Positions 38,949 through 48,058 of a stretch of DNA of 64,000 bases are shown here, one piece after another. The DNA lies in the NCBI GenBank assembly GCA_963768565.1, contig CAVYIO010000035.1:62001-126000 (forward strand), written 5' to 3'. Position 1 is the stretch's first letter. Every line of letters begins with the position of its first letter. Origin of the DNA: JABDKH01 sp963768565. GTDB lineage: Bacteria; Bacteroidota; Rhodothermia; Rhodothermales; JABDKH01. Under the pieces are notes generated by a model. It did not search any database. It was not told the DNA's origin and worked only from the letters and a program-made list of their open reading frames with translations. Both the position numbers and the translations under genes were made by a program.

Positions 38949-39739
38949 TGGACCGTCACCTCCTTCTCGAACACGTTGCTTGCGTTGCCCGCCGTCGGCT
39001 CGGAGGAACCGAATCGCAGCGTGCCGTGGGTCTGGTTGCTGAGTCTTCCTTCTTGATCCACTGCGAAAACCGCCACGGGATAGTTGCCGAAGCGAACCCG
39101 GTCGAATGCCTGAATGCGGAAGATCTGTACCCCTGGAGATGCGGCCGGCACATCGAACGTGGCCGTGAACCGTCCATCGGCTGCTACCTCGTCCCCGCTG
39201 CTGGCGCCGTCATCAAAAAGAATGAATCCACTGCCGTTGGGGGTCGTACCCTCGACGCGCAGAATGTCGTCCAGGCCGTCGGCGTCGGTCACCGTGGCAA
39301 TCAGCCGAAAGGTTGTGGGAGGCTGAACGACTTCGGGATCTGCCTCGACGGCTTCCACCACGGGTGGCTCGCCGGCAAAGCGTAACGACAGGGTCGTGTT
39401 GGCCACAAAGAGCCCGTCGCGCGCGGTCATCGGCCCGACGAACACCGGTTCCTCGCCGGCGAAGAGCGACTTCACGACGATCGTCACTTCACTGACGAGT
39501 GCGTCTCCATCCTGGACCGTTACCCTGGCCGAAAACGGAATCTGTGCCGACGACTCCGTTCGCTGCTGGGGAGGCAGTGCGGACACGTCAACGAATGAAG
39601 GGGTGAACGACAATTCCCGCACTGATGGTGGAATTCCGCCTGATACGCCAGCACCCGGCGCGGAGTCGCACCCGGATAATACCAGGAACGACAGCCCCGC
39701 AATGGCCGCGGCGACCCTAATTCGGCCTGAGTGATTCAC
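38945..39739 (-). CDS. Lipoprotein with Ig-like/beta-sandwich domains
   Basis: This 264-residue protein begins at a GTG (39739) with a clear lipoprotein signal ending LSGCDS. The body reads as two beta-sandwich domains (SFTPSFVDVSALPPQQRTES and FRLIATVTDADGLDDILRVE, with GRFTATFDVPA). The longer ORF from 39907 has no signal before this point and overlaps the protease gene, so the GTG is preferred. It is the first gene of the overlapping four-gene cluster. It may anchor or assist the secreted BNR protein at the cell surface; this is inference from position only. Confidence 0.72.
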   Translation of the reverse strand: MNHSGRIRVAAAIAGLSFLVLSGCDSAPGAGVSGGIPPSVRELSFTPSFVDVSALPPQQRTESSAQIPFSARVTVQDGDALVSEVTIVVKSLFAGEEPVFVGPMTARDGLFVANTTLSLRFAGEPPVVEAVEADPEVVQPPTTFRLIATVTDADGLDDILRVEGTTPNGSGFILFDDGASSGDEVAADGRFTATFDVPAASPGVQIFRIQAFDRVRFGNYPVAVFAVDQEGRLSNQTHGTLRFGSSEPTAGNASNVFEKEVTVQ

Positions 39740-39903
39740 GATACGTCCGTCCGCTCTGCGCAATAGATCTGGCGTGGGAAAGTCAACCTTCGTAGCAGTG
39801 GAATGCCATGCAGAGGGATTTGCGGTGAGTGTGATTGGCGGCGAGGGATGAATGGCGGCCCGAAAACTACGTACCGCGTGGGTGTGGTCAAAACCGTTCA
39901 CCA

Positions 39904-41142
39904 TCACATAACCGTGATGGGCTGGATGCTAAAGCACAGGACGAAAATGATCATGGAGATAACGCCCAGCAGTATCCGTCCGCGGCTCAGCGGTTGCGTC
40001 TGGGCGATCGGCGGATGATCCACTTTGATGAGGAAGACGATGAGCAGGCACCATACGAGCCAGCCGCTGTGGCCAATGGCATTCGCCACGGGCTCGGCAA
40101 GAGAGACGAGTACCGTAACCAGCATAAGTCCGAGGAGTGCCGGGGCGATCTGGCCGTGGTTGGCGTTGAAGACTCGCAGGAGGTAGAGGTAGTAGATCGC
40201 CGTCAGCGCAACCCAGTTATACGGGCCCAGCCATATCCGGAACTCGTCCATGCCGGGTGCCGCGTCGAACATGAATCCGACACCGCCGGACAGGAGCAAC
40301 GCAAGCACAAATCCGCGTGCGAGGATGCGATGCCACCGTCTTCCGACGAGGGCATACAGAATGTGCCCACCGTCAAGTTGCCCGACCGGCAGAAGATTGA
40401 GTGCCGTGAAGAAGAGAGCCAGCCACGCTGCAAAGAGCGCAGGATAGTGGTACATCTCGTACATCGGCGGGATGTCATCGAACAGCGACGTCGCCGCCCA
40501 GTAGAGCAACGTCTGACCGACTACGATGTTGACGACCTCGACTTCCCCTTCGACAGGCGCTGCGGGGGCAGGCGCGGAGTCAGGGAATCGGCCGTGCTCA
40601 GCTATGTAATCCTTCATCTCGTCGTGACCCGGAAGGTCCATCATGTATTCGGGCGACGGGAGGGTTACGAGAGCGCCGAACAGGATTACGCAGGCAATCA
40701 CGAATCCCGCCACGGGCCCGGCGACGCCAACGTCGAACAGGCTGTTCATGTTGGGGATGGGCTCCTTGATTCGGATGACCGCGCCGAGGGTACCGATACC
40801 AATCAGCGGCAGCGGTATGTAGTACGGTAGCGAGGTCCGAATTCCGTGATATCGAGCCGCGAAATAATGTCCGAATTCGTGCACGGTCAGAAAGAGAAGA
40901 AGCGACACGCCGAAGACGAGGCCGTCCTCGATGAAGGCAGCCGTTCCTTCCATGTCGTATGCAAGAATCCGATTCGCCCACTGACCGCCGGAGAACACCG
41001 TGGACGCAAGCGTCGCCAGAAAGAGCAGGATGTGGAGCCAGTAGCGATCCGGCGGGAAGTAGCCCGGCGTCGCCAGCAATTGCTCGACGCGTTCTGCGTC
41101 GGTCACCGGCAGAGCGGGAGTTTCCTGTTGACTTTCGGGCAC
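39904..41142 (-). CDS. Site-2 protease family (M50) membrane metalloprotease
   Basis: This 412-residue polytopic protein carries the zinc motif HEFGHYFAARYHG near residue 90 and the second M50 motif NLLPVGQLDGGHILYAL near residue 260, plus about eight membrane helices. No PDZ domain is obvious between them; instead there is a proline/alanine-rich insert. Enzymes of this group cleave membrane-bound anti-sigma factors or processed signal peptides; the substrate here is unknown. The start is a GTG at 41142. It precedes the four-gene surface-protein cluster by about 165 bases. Confidence 0.88.
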   Translation of the reverse strand: MPESQQETPALPVTDAERVEQLLATPGYFPPDRYWLHILLFLATLASTVFSGGQWANRILAYDMEGTAAFIEDGLVFGVSLLLFLTVHEFGHYFAARYHGIRTSLPYYIPLPLIGIGTLGAVIRIKEPIPNMNSLFDVGVAGPVAGFVIACVILFGALVTLPSPEYMMDLPGHDEMKDYIAEHGRFPDSAPAPAAPVEGEVEVVNIVVGQTLLYWAATSLFDDIPPMYEMYHYPALFAAWLALFFTALNLLPVGQLDGGHILYALVGRRWHRILARGFVLALLLSGGVGFMFDAAPGMDEFRIWLGPYNWVALTAIYYLYLLRVFNANHGQIAPALLGLMLVTVLVSLAEPVANAIGHSGWLVWCLLIVFLIKVDHPPIAQTQPLSRGRILLGVISMIIFVLCFSIQPITVM

Positions 41143-41239
41143 GTGTACCGCTGGACTTGAGTCTGGGCTACGAAACGGCCTTGCCTAACGCGGCGTATGC
41201 GCAGAAGTTCGTTGTCGGCGGGTGCCTGCGGCCGCGACG

Positions 41240-42451
41240 CTACGTGCCCGCGAGCTCCATGAGGCCATCCCGGATCCGGCGAGTGGCCTCCTCGAGGTCG
41301 GACATGGACGCGGCATACGAAATGCGAAAACCATTCGGGGCACCGAACGCGTCGCCGGCGACGAGCGCGACGTTGTGCCGTTCCAGCAGATAGAGACACA
41401 GGTCTGTGCTCGTTCGAATGGATCCGTCCTTCGAGGCACTTCCTATGTAGTGCGAGGCTTCTGGAAATACATAGAACGCGCCCTCCGGAAGAGGACAATG
41501 CAACCCCGGTATGTCCGACATCTGCGTCATGACGAAATCCCGACGACGTCTGAATTCAGCCACCATCTTCAGTATCGGTTCAGGCGACATCTTGAGCGCA
41601 GCCACGCCCGCTTTCTGAGAGATACTCGATGGCGCGGAAGTAAACTGCGACTGGATCTTCGCCGTCGCCCGGACGACTTCAGTTCGTGCAGCGAGATATC
41701 CAAGCCGCCATCCGGTCATGGCATAGCATTTTGAAAACCCGTTGACGACAATCGTGCGATCCTGCATGCCGTCCATCTCGGCGAACGATGTGAACTGCGC
41801 ATCATAGATGATCCGTTCATAGATCTCGTCGGAGATCACGTGCACGTGCGGGTGTCGCCGCAGCACTTCCGCCAAACCCTCCAGTTCACCGCGCGAATAC
41901 ACGGATCCTGTCGGATTTGATGGAGAGCACAGTATGAGGAGACGTGTGGACTTCGTGATGTGCGCCTCAAGCTGATCCGGATGGAGCAGGTAATTCGAAT
42001 CGGCCGACGTCGAGATGACAACCGGCGTGGCGCCCGCGAGGCGCGTCATTTCAGGGTAACTCACCCAGTACGGAGCGGGAATGATGACCTCGTCGCCCGG
42101 TCCACAAAGTGCAAGTATCGTCTGAGCGACGGACTGCTTGGCCCCGTTTGAACACAGAATGTTCTCGGGTGCATACGTGAGTCCATTATCGTCCAGAAGC
42201 TTCTGGCAGATCGCCTCTCTGAGCTCGAGCGTTCCGGAATTCTCCGTGTAGTGAGTGAATCCGTCGGAAATCGCCTTTCGGGCCGCTTCGGCGACGGGTT
42301 CCGGTGTGTCAAAGTCCGGCTCTCCGGCACTGAGCCCGATCACCGGACGCCCTTCACGTCGAAGTTGCCTGGCACGGGCGGTCATCGCCAGCGTGGCGGA
42401 AGGCCGCATCGACTGCACGAACGGGTTGATGGGGAAAGTTTCTATCTGCAA
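41240..42451 (-). CDS. aspC: Pyridoxal-phosphate aminotransferase, aspartate aminotransferase-like
   Basis: This is a class I aminotransferase of about 403 residues, probably transferring amino groups between aspartate and 2-oxoglutarate. It shows GLSAGEPDFDTPEPV, the Asn region CSPSNPTGSVYS, DEIYERI, and the PLP-binding lysine in NGFSKCYAMTGWRLGY. The substrate arginine lies in GFRISYA. The likely start is the TTG at 42451 (QIETFPINPFV); the next ATG, at 42409, would remove residues usually present. It follows coaD closely on the same strand. Confidence 0.88.
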   Translation of the reverse strand: MQIETFPINPFVQSMRPSATLAMTARARQLRREGRPVIGLSAGEPDFDTPEPVAEAARKAISDGFTHYTENSGTLELREAICQKLLDDNGLTYAPENILCSNGAKQSVAQTILALCGPGDEVIIPAPYWVSYPEMTRLAGATPVVISTSADSNYLLHPDQLEAHITKSTRLLILCSPSNPTGSVYSRGELEGLAEVLRRHPHVHVISDEIYERIIYDAQFTSFAEMDGMQDRTIVVNGFSKCYAMTGWRLGYLAARTEVVRATAKIQSQFTSAPSSISQKAGVAALKMSPEPILKMVAEFRRRRDFVMTQMSDIPGLHCPLPEGAFYVFPEASHYIGSASKDGSIRTSTDLCLYLLERHNVALVAGDAFGAPNGFRISYAASMSDLEEATRRIRDGLMELAGT

Positions 42452-42477
42452 CGTGGCACCCGGAATTGTAGTGTGAC

Positions 42478-42954
42478 TCAGCGACGCCTCTCCAGCGCCT
42501 CGGCAACAACGGCCGGAACGAACGGCCGGATGTCTCCACCCCACCGATGAATGTCTCGAACGACGGTTGAACTGATGAACGCGACCCGAGGTGTCGTGGC
42601 AAGCAATACCGTCTCCAGTCCGTCGGCGAGCTCGGCGTTGGCGAATGCCATGCGCGTCTCGTATTCGAAATCGCCGGACTGTCTCAAGCCGCGGATGAGT
42701 GCGACGGCGCCCCGGCCCGCCGCGTACGAGGATACGAGACCCTCGAATGACGCTACCTGGATATTCGGGAGATGATCAGTCGATCGCCGAATAAGATCCT
42801 GGCGCTCTTCAGCCGAGAGTAGCGACATCTTCTCGTCATTGACGCCAACGACAATCTCGACCGTATCAAAGAGCCGGGCTGCGCGCTCCACCACATCAAG
42901 ATGACCCAGCGTGAACGGATCGAAGGTCCCTGGGAATATGGCAAGCCGTTGCAT
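42478..42954 (-). CDS. coaD: Phosphopantetheine adenylyltransferase
   Basis: CoaD adenylylates 4'-phosphopantetheine to dephospho-CoA, the penultimate step of CoA synthesis. The 158-residue protein has the nucleotidyltransferase start FPGTFDPFTLGHLDVVERA, the mid segment IRGLRQSGDFEYE and the ISSTVVRDI motif. Its length matches the family exactly. It lies seven bases after rsmD, the usual rsmD-coaD arrangement, and 26 bases before the aminotransferase start. Confidence 0.96.
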   Translation of the reverse strand: MQRLAIFPGTFDPFTLGHLDVVERAARLFDTVEIVVGVNDEKMSLLSAEERQDLIRRSTDHLPNIQVASFEGLVSSYAAGRGAVALIRGLRQSGDFEYETRMAFANAELADGLETVLLATTPRVAFISSTVVRDIHRWGGDIRPFVPAVVAEALERRR

Positions 42955-42961
42955 CGAGGCG

Positions 42962-43519
42962 TCACCCGGACTTCGGTTCTTGGTATGATGGCATGAAAAG
43001 ACTGACCTTCGTACGACCGTACGACCTCTGCGTCAACAGGCACGCGTGATCGCCGAAGTCAAGTCGGCCGTCATGTTCGAAGATAAGCAATCCTTCAGGT
43101 CTGACGATGCGGAGTACCGCATTCGGAAGGCCCATCACTCCATCGAAAGCGTACGGCGGATCCGCGAGGACGACATCAAACGGAGCGCCATCGTATCGCT
43201 CCAGATACCGCATAGCGTCGCCGACAACAACCGTTGATTGCGATTCGACGTCAAGGGCAGCTGCGTTCTTGCCCACATAGCCGGCTATTCTTGCGTCCTT
43301 TTCGACGAAAATGACGTCGGAGGCGCCGCGGCTGATCGCCTCGAGACCCAATGCACCGCTGCCGGCGAAAAGGTCGAGCACTCGTGCCGATACCAGATCG
43401 ACTCGCCCGGCCAGCAGGTTGAAAATCGCTTCCCGGGTCCTGTCCGTCGTGGGCCGCACGTCCCGGCCCGGAGGTACCTGTATGGCGCGCCGGCGAAGGC
43501 TACCGGAGATGATGCGCAT
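42962..43519 (-). CDS. rsmD: 16S rRNA (guanine-N2)-methyltransferase RsmD
   Basis: RsmD methylates guanine 966 of 16S rRNA (E. coli numbering). The 185-residue protein has MRIISGSLRRR, RPTTDRTREAIFN, the SAM-binding VLDLFAGSGALGLEA and the catalytic DPPY. It is paired with coaD, as in many bacteria. The gene upstream is a PilM-like unknown 26 bases away. Confidence 0.95.
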   Translation of the reverse strand: MRIISGSLRRRAIQVPPGRDVRPTTDRTREAIFNLLAGRVDLVSARVLDLFAGSGALGLEAISRGASDVIFVEKDARIAGYVGKNAAALDVESQSTVVVGDAMRYLERYDGAPFDVVLADPPYAFDGVMGLPNAVLRIVRPEGLLIFEHDGRLDFGDHACLLTQRSYGRTKVSLFMPSYQEPKSG

Positions 43520-43545
43520 CCTCTTTCACTCCTGCATGGCCTCGC

Positions 43546-44464
43546 TCAAAGCGCGCCACCAACGCACAGAACGTAGAGGTTTGGGTCGAAACTCGATCGT
43601 ACGGCCACCGGGTCGTTTCGAACAAGCGACAGAGGATCCAGCTTCAAAATCTGAGCAGTGGAAAGAGAGCTTACCGTTTCGAGATCCGAATCGTCCGGCG
43701 ACTCGCCGTAAACGTAAATGCGGACCAGCCTTTCAGGAGGGATGTCAACCTCGCGCGCCATGTTCAGGATGGCGTAGGCCAGATCCGCCGGGAGGGTGGA
43801 CGGTACCGTGACTCCAAAACGCCACTCCGCCGAGTCCATGATCGACACCTCCGTATGCCCGGCAAAGCGGCCGAGAAGCGCCGCCGCCTGATGACGTTGT
43901 TCACCGGCCAGCGCTTCTTCGATCTTGCCGGCAACCCTCGCCGCCGCCTGCATCGCCGTCATAAAATGCGTACGTGCGCCCGGGAAGACGGAAAGAAGCA
44001 TCAGTGACGTGTCGCCTGATAGAGGCCGGCACCGCAGCGACGTGATACCATGTGACATCTTCGTCCTCATCCTCGCCACGAGCCCGCGCCGATCCGACCG
44101 GCTCCGCAACAACGCTCAGCGCCGACTCCTTCCCTCCTATCAGGATCGTATCCGCTTCGAGTTGACTTCTCTTCTCTTCCTCCGGAATACGATCGGACAC
44201 TGGCGAGAAAAACGACGTGACTGATCCGGGCGTCAGGACAACGGAGAAGTCACCGGATCTGGATCCGGAAAAGACATCGCCCAGTGCTTCCTTGACGGTC
44301 CCCAGCTTGCTGGAGTCACCCGACAGGATGGCGTGCTCCGCGTCGAAGTCGAAGTCACAACTTCCCAGTCGCAGCAGTTTGGCTCCGGACTGCGTCTGCT
44401 CGATCTCGGCATATCGCATCCGGGAGCCGTGGAAGAATATTCCAGAGCGAATTCGGTCAGACAT
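43546..44464 (-). CDS. PilM/GspL-like actin-fold protein (one frameshift)
   Basis: This encodes a protein of about 305 residues whose shape recalls PilM/GspL cytoplasmic assembly proteins. The start reads SGIFFHGSRMRYAEIEQTQ, the middle alternates strands and helices with a polar acidic insert (RGEDEDEDVTWYHVAAV), and the end reads FDPNLYVLCVGGAL, close to the C-terminus seen in PilM-type proteins. One frame change occurs near 44010; the text then continues SLMLLSVFPGARTHF. No pilus, secretin or GspE genes are nearby. The assignment rests on visual pattern and should be treated as tentative. Confidence 0.5.
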
Positions 44465-44525
44465 GCCGTACCTGATACTTCCGGATTCACCGGCGAGAAC
44501 GATCCCGCGTCGACGCCGAGGATCG

Positions 44526-44987
44526 TTATTCCCAGGAAGCCGCGTTAAGCTTCGTCACGTCCGGCTGAAGCGTTCCAATCCGATCATCGGAATCGGGATC
44601 CTGGATCAGATATGTCATCACGCGCGCAGTGTCATTGACTGAGAGCATGAAGCGCTTGCCGGTACGCGGCGAATAGGGCAACGAATCCGCCACGAAGCCT
44701 GCGCCGAAGATGCTGTCCGCCGCAATGGCATACAGTGAGTCAACGCGGATGAAGTCGACAAGGGAATCGATAGAAGTCAGATAGCGCCCGTTCAAATCCT
44801 CGTAACGGATCATGGCAGCACGGATATCCAGCATCCGCCCGCGAGTGTCTTCCGTGACTTGTTTCTGCCTCTTGACAGCCTCGTACGGCTCGGTAATCGA
44901 AACGTAGAGCCAGTAAACCAGAGCTATGATTACGAGTCCCAGCGCCACCTGAATGGCAACCTGAACACCGTGGCTGTTTGAAGCCAT
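44526..44987 (-). CDS. Single-pass membrane protein of unknown function
   Basis: This 153-residue protein has a short N-terminus, one membrane helix (VAIQVALGLVIIALVYWLYV), a coiled-coil-like segment (YEAVKRQKQVTEDTRGRMLD) and a globular part. The region YEDLNGRYLTSIDSLVDFI loosely resembles the conserved part of type II pseudopilins or PilN-like partners. The start at 44987 (MASNSHG) is preferred over the longer ORF because of the hydrophobic segment position. It lies 61 bases upstream of the PilM-like gene, and a linked role is inferred. A predicted promoter lies about 90 bases upstream. Confidence 0.55.
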   Translation of the reverse strand: MASNSHGVQVAIQVALGLVIIALVYWLYVSITEPYEAVKRQKQVTEDTRGRMLDIRAAMIRYEDLNGRYLTSIDSLVDFIRVDSLYAIAADSIFGAGFVADSLPYSPRTGKRFMLSVNDTARVMTYLIQDPDSDDRIGTLQPDVTKLNAASWE

Positions 44988-45081
44988 CTTGCGCCTTCTC
45001 CCATAAACCGTGATTGATTGCCAGATTGAGCGAGTTTGCGCCGATTCGGACCGGCGATCCACCCGCGTCAACAACGCGACG

Positions 45082-45110
45082 AAAATACGCGGCTACCCCC
45101 CGAAATGCAA
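45082..45110 (-). promoter_or_regulatory. Predicted promoter of the minus-strand run headed by the PilM-like pair
   Basis: On the minus strand TTGCAT (45105-45110) and TATTTT (45082-45087) are separated by 17 bases, giving a start near 45075 and a leader of about 90 bases. Confidence 0.42.
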
Positions 45111-45241
45111 CATAACGTGATGTACGGCCAACCGTTGTCGACGGCAGCCTGAGCACAGGCAAACGGTATCCTGACGTCCGTATTGCGTACATTTGAGTGA
45201 ATTGGTCCGGTCGATGTCCCCATTCTCGAATCTGCTCCGCC

Positions 45242-45985
45242 GTGACAAGCTTTCTCGTCAACGTTGATCACATTGCGACCCTGCGCAACGCCCGCAGAGA
45301 GCAATTTCCGGACCCCGTACACGCGGCGGCCATATGCGAGTCCGCCGGCGCCGACGGAGTCGTCTTTCACCTGCGCGAGGACCGCAGGCATATCACGGAG
45401 CGCGACGTGCGGCTCCTGAAGGAAACGGTACAGGGTCGTCTGGACTTCGAGCTCTCCACCAGCGACGAAGTCGTTCGCATCTGCTGTGAGATCATGCCCG
45501 ACGTCGCGACACTCGTGCCGGAGCGACGCGAAGAGGTGACGACGGAGGGAGGACTCGATGTCATTGCCAATGATTACCAACTGCGAGACGTGATACCCGA
45601 ACTCATTCAGTCTGGCATTCCGGAAATCTCTCTGTTCGTCGATCCGGATCCGCGACAGATTGAGCATTCGGCGGAAGTGGGCGCGACGTGTGTTGAACTT
45701 CACACCGGCGATTTCGCGAACGCCGCGACATTGGAAGTCCAGCTTCGGGAAGCGGAACGACTCGCTGCGGGCGCCCGGTTCGCCAACAGCCTCGGACTCA
45801 AGGTCCATGCGGGGCACGGATTGAACTACCACAACTACCCCGTCTTCGGTTCACACGTGCCGTTCGTTGAGGAGGTTTCGATCGGTTTTGCGATTATCGC
45901 GCGCGGCATTCTAACCGGATTGCACAAGGCCGTCGAGGACATGAATCGACTTGTGAAGGAGCGGTACGATACCGATAACGTTTAG
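45242..45985 (+). CDS. pdxJ: Pyridoxine 5'-phosphate synthase
   Basis: PdxJ condenses 1-deoxyxylulose-5-phosphate with 3-amino-1-hydroxyacetone phosphate to form pyridoxine phosphate. Conserved text is present: LVNVDHIATLRNARR, GVVFHLREDRRHI, TGDFAN and VHAGHGLNYHN. The GTG at 45242 (MTSFLVNVD) is chosen because the family begins immediately before LVNVDH; the ORF opens earlier but without homology. pdxB, in the same vitamin B6 route, lies just beyond era. era starts 14 bases downstream. Confidence 0.94.
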   Translation: MTSFLVNVDHIATLRNARREQFPDPVHAAAICESAGADGVVFHLREDRRHITERDVRLLKETVQGRLDFELSTSDEVVRICCEIMPDVATLVPERREEVTTEGGLDVIANDYQLRDVIPELIQSGIPEISLFVDPDPRQIEHSAEVGATCVELHTGDFANAATLEVQLREAERLAAGARFANSLGLKVHAGHGLNYHNYPVFGSHVPFVEEVSIGFAIIARGILTGLHKAVEDMNRLVKERYDTDNV

Positions 45986-45998
45986 TACCGCGTCGCCT

Positions 45999-46901
45999 AT
46001 GAACGAAGACATCAACTCGGAGTTTAGCGGGCATCGCAGCGGCTATGTTGCCATCGTCGGCAAACCGAACGCCGGCAAGAGCACACTCCTGAACGCGCTG
46101 CTGGGACAAAAGCTGTCCATCGTTACATCCAAACCGCAAACGACGCGGCATCGGGTCCTGGGAATTCTCAGCGATGCTCAGAGCCAGATCATCTTCCTCG
46201 ACACCCCCGGTGTCATCGAACCCCGCTATGGCCTGCAGGAGTCGATGATGCGCTCGGTGCGGCGCGCCGTGGTCGACGCCGATCTCATCCTGTTCATAGC
46301 CGACGTTACGCGCGAATCGCCCGACACGCTAAGCCTGGCCGAGCTGGGCAACGTTCCGGCCGTCCTCGTGCTGAACAAGATGGACCTCATCCGCTCAGAG
46401 AACGCCCTGCCGCTGGTGGAGAAATACACGTCCCTACGGAATTTTGTGGATGTGGTCCCGATATCGGCATGGAAGGAAACCAATCTCGACGTCCTGACCA
46501 AAGTCATCGCTGCACGGATCCCCGAAGGTCCTCCGTTCTATCCGAAAGACCAGGTCAGCGAACACCCCGAGCGGTTCTTTGTCGCTGAGATCATCCGGGA
46601 GAAAATATTCCAGAAGTTCGGACAGGAAGTTCCGTACTCGACGCAGGTGAACATCGTCGATTTCAGCGAAAAGAGTGACAGCGGCAAAGACATCATCGAT
46701 GCTGAAATCGTCGTCGAGCGGGATTCTCAGAAGGCCATCCTGATCGGAAAGAACGGCGCCGCCGTCAAGGAAGTCGGTATCAGGGCACGAAAGTCGATCG
46801 AGCTGTTTCTCGATCGACCGGTCTACCTCCGGCTCTTTGTAAAAGTGCGCAAAGGGTGGCGCGACAGTGATACGCAGCTCCGCTCGTTTGGCTATGACTG
46901 A
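45999..46901 (+). CDS. era: GTPase Era
   Basis: Era binds the 3' end of 16S rRNA during small-subunit assembly. The 300-residue protein has all GTPase motifs (GKPNAGKST, the TTRHR switch, DTPG, NKMD) and a C-terminal KH RNA-binding domain (ILIGKNGAAVKEVGIRARK). Its length is standard. Its stop overlaps the convergent pdxB stop region by ten bases. Confidence 0.96.
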   Translation: MNEDINSEFSGHRSGYVAIVGKPNAGKSTLLNALLGQKLSIVTSKPQTTRHRVLGILSDAQSQIIFLDTPGVIEPRYGLQESMMRSVRRAVVDADLILFIADVTRESPDTLSLAELGNVPAVLVLNKMDLIRSENALPLVEKYTSLRNFVDVVPISAWKETNLDVLTKVIAARIPEGPPFYPKDQVSEHPERFFVAEIIREKIFQKFGQEVPYSTQVNIVDFSEKSDSGKDIIDAEIVVERDSQKAILIGKNGAAVKEVGIRARKSIELFLDRPVYLRLFVKVRKGWRDSDTQLRSFGYD

Positions 46902-48058
46902 GTGTCGCGTGCTTGAACGTTGACGCCCAGGCTCCGCGTCACATCGAGAAACTCTGCAGGCACGCGTCGTTCGTCCAGGAAATAGCGACCGAACGAGTAC
47001 CTACGAGGATAGTCGCGCCTATACTGCGTAAACGTCTCGGCGGGCCGCCGGGAGTCAAGGATTCGCCGCCGAAAGTCCTCACTCTCGCCTTCGATGTCAT
47101 ACATCTGACGGATGACATCGTGAAGCCACTCCTCACGTGTGAGGGACCTGTCGGGCACTCTCAGTTCTTTCGAGACCGCATCCGTGCGCGCATCCTCAAC
47201 GGGCTTGCCGAGGAACCGACGAACGGAGCCGGCGATCATACGCGCTCCGGTGAGCCTGGCGTCGGCCGAGTAGCCAGCGATATGTGGTGTGCAGATCCGG
47301 GACATCCTGACGAGCAGAGGATTTGGCTCGGGCTCGGACTCCCATACGTCCAGAACCGCTGGTCCTGCGTCGCTCTTCTTGAGATGCGCCATGAGTGACG
47401 ATTCGTCCATGACGAGGCCTCTTGACGTGTTGATAAGCCACGCGTTGGGCCGCATCATTCCAAACAACTCGTTCGTCATCAGTCGATACGTCGGGTAGGC
47501 GCCCTCCCGCTCCAGCGGAACGTGCAGGGTGAGGATGTCGGCTTTTCGGACCGTACCCACGAGGTCGGAGATTTCGAGCCCGGGTGCAAACGCTTCCCCG
47601 CGCGCCTCCAGCGGTGGATCGTTAACGATAACACGCAGTCCGGCTGCCACAAGTCGTCGCGCAAGTCGTCCACCGACATTGCCGCATCCGACAATGCCAA
47701 CAACCCTCTCATGCAGTCGAACACCGGATTGCACCGCCAACGAATACATCGCCGCGAGCACATATTCGACGACCGATTCGGCGTTCGAGCCCGGAGCGTG
47801 CTGAAACACGATCCCACGACTACGAAGAAACTCGGAATCGACGTGATCGACCCCGGCGGTGGCTGAACCCACGAATCTGACGCGGCTGTCACCAAGAAGT
47901 CCGGAATTGACCTTCGTGACACTCCGAACGAGCAGCACATCCGCGTTTTTGACGGTCACTGCATCGATATCGCGGCCCGGCACCGACGTCACGTGCCCGG
48001 CGTCGCCCAGCAAAGTCGGCAAATTTGGTATGTCCGCGTCTGCAACGATCCGTATCAT
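46892..48058 (-). CDS. pdxB: 4-phosphoerythronate dehydrogenase
   Basis: PdxB oxidises 4-phosphoerythronate, the second step of the DXP-dependent vitamin B6 pathway. The 388-residue protein has ADADIPNLPTLLGDAG at its start, the NAD-binding GIVGCGNVGGRLARR, the NTSRGLVMD segment and the histidine in CTPHIAGYS. A C-terminal dimerisation region (SFGRYFLDERRVP) distinguishes it from SerA. Close to pdxJ but on the opposite strand, it overlaps the era 3' end by ten bases. Confidence 0.93.
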   Translation of the reverse strand: MIRIVADADIPNLPTLLGDAGHVTSVPGRDIDAVTVKNADVLLVRSVTKVNSGLLGDSRVRFVGSATAGVDHVDSEFLRSRGIVFQHAPGSNAESVVEYVLAAMYSLAVQSGVRLHERVVGIVGCGNVGGRLARRLVAAGLRVIVNDPPLEARGEAFAPGLEISDLVGTVRKADILTLHVPLEREGAYPTYRLMTNELFGMMRPNAWLINTSRGLVMDESSLMAHLKKSDAGPAVLDVWESEPEPNPLLVRMSRICTPHIAGYSADARLTGARMIAGSVRRFLGKPVEDARTDAVSKELRVPDRSLTREEWLHDVIRQMYDIEGESEDFRRRILDSRRPAETFTQYRRDYPRRYSFGRYFLDERRVPAEFLDVTRSLGVNVQARDTQS

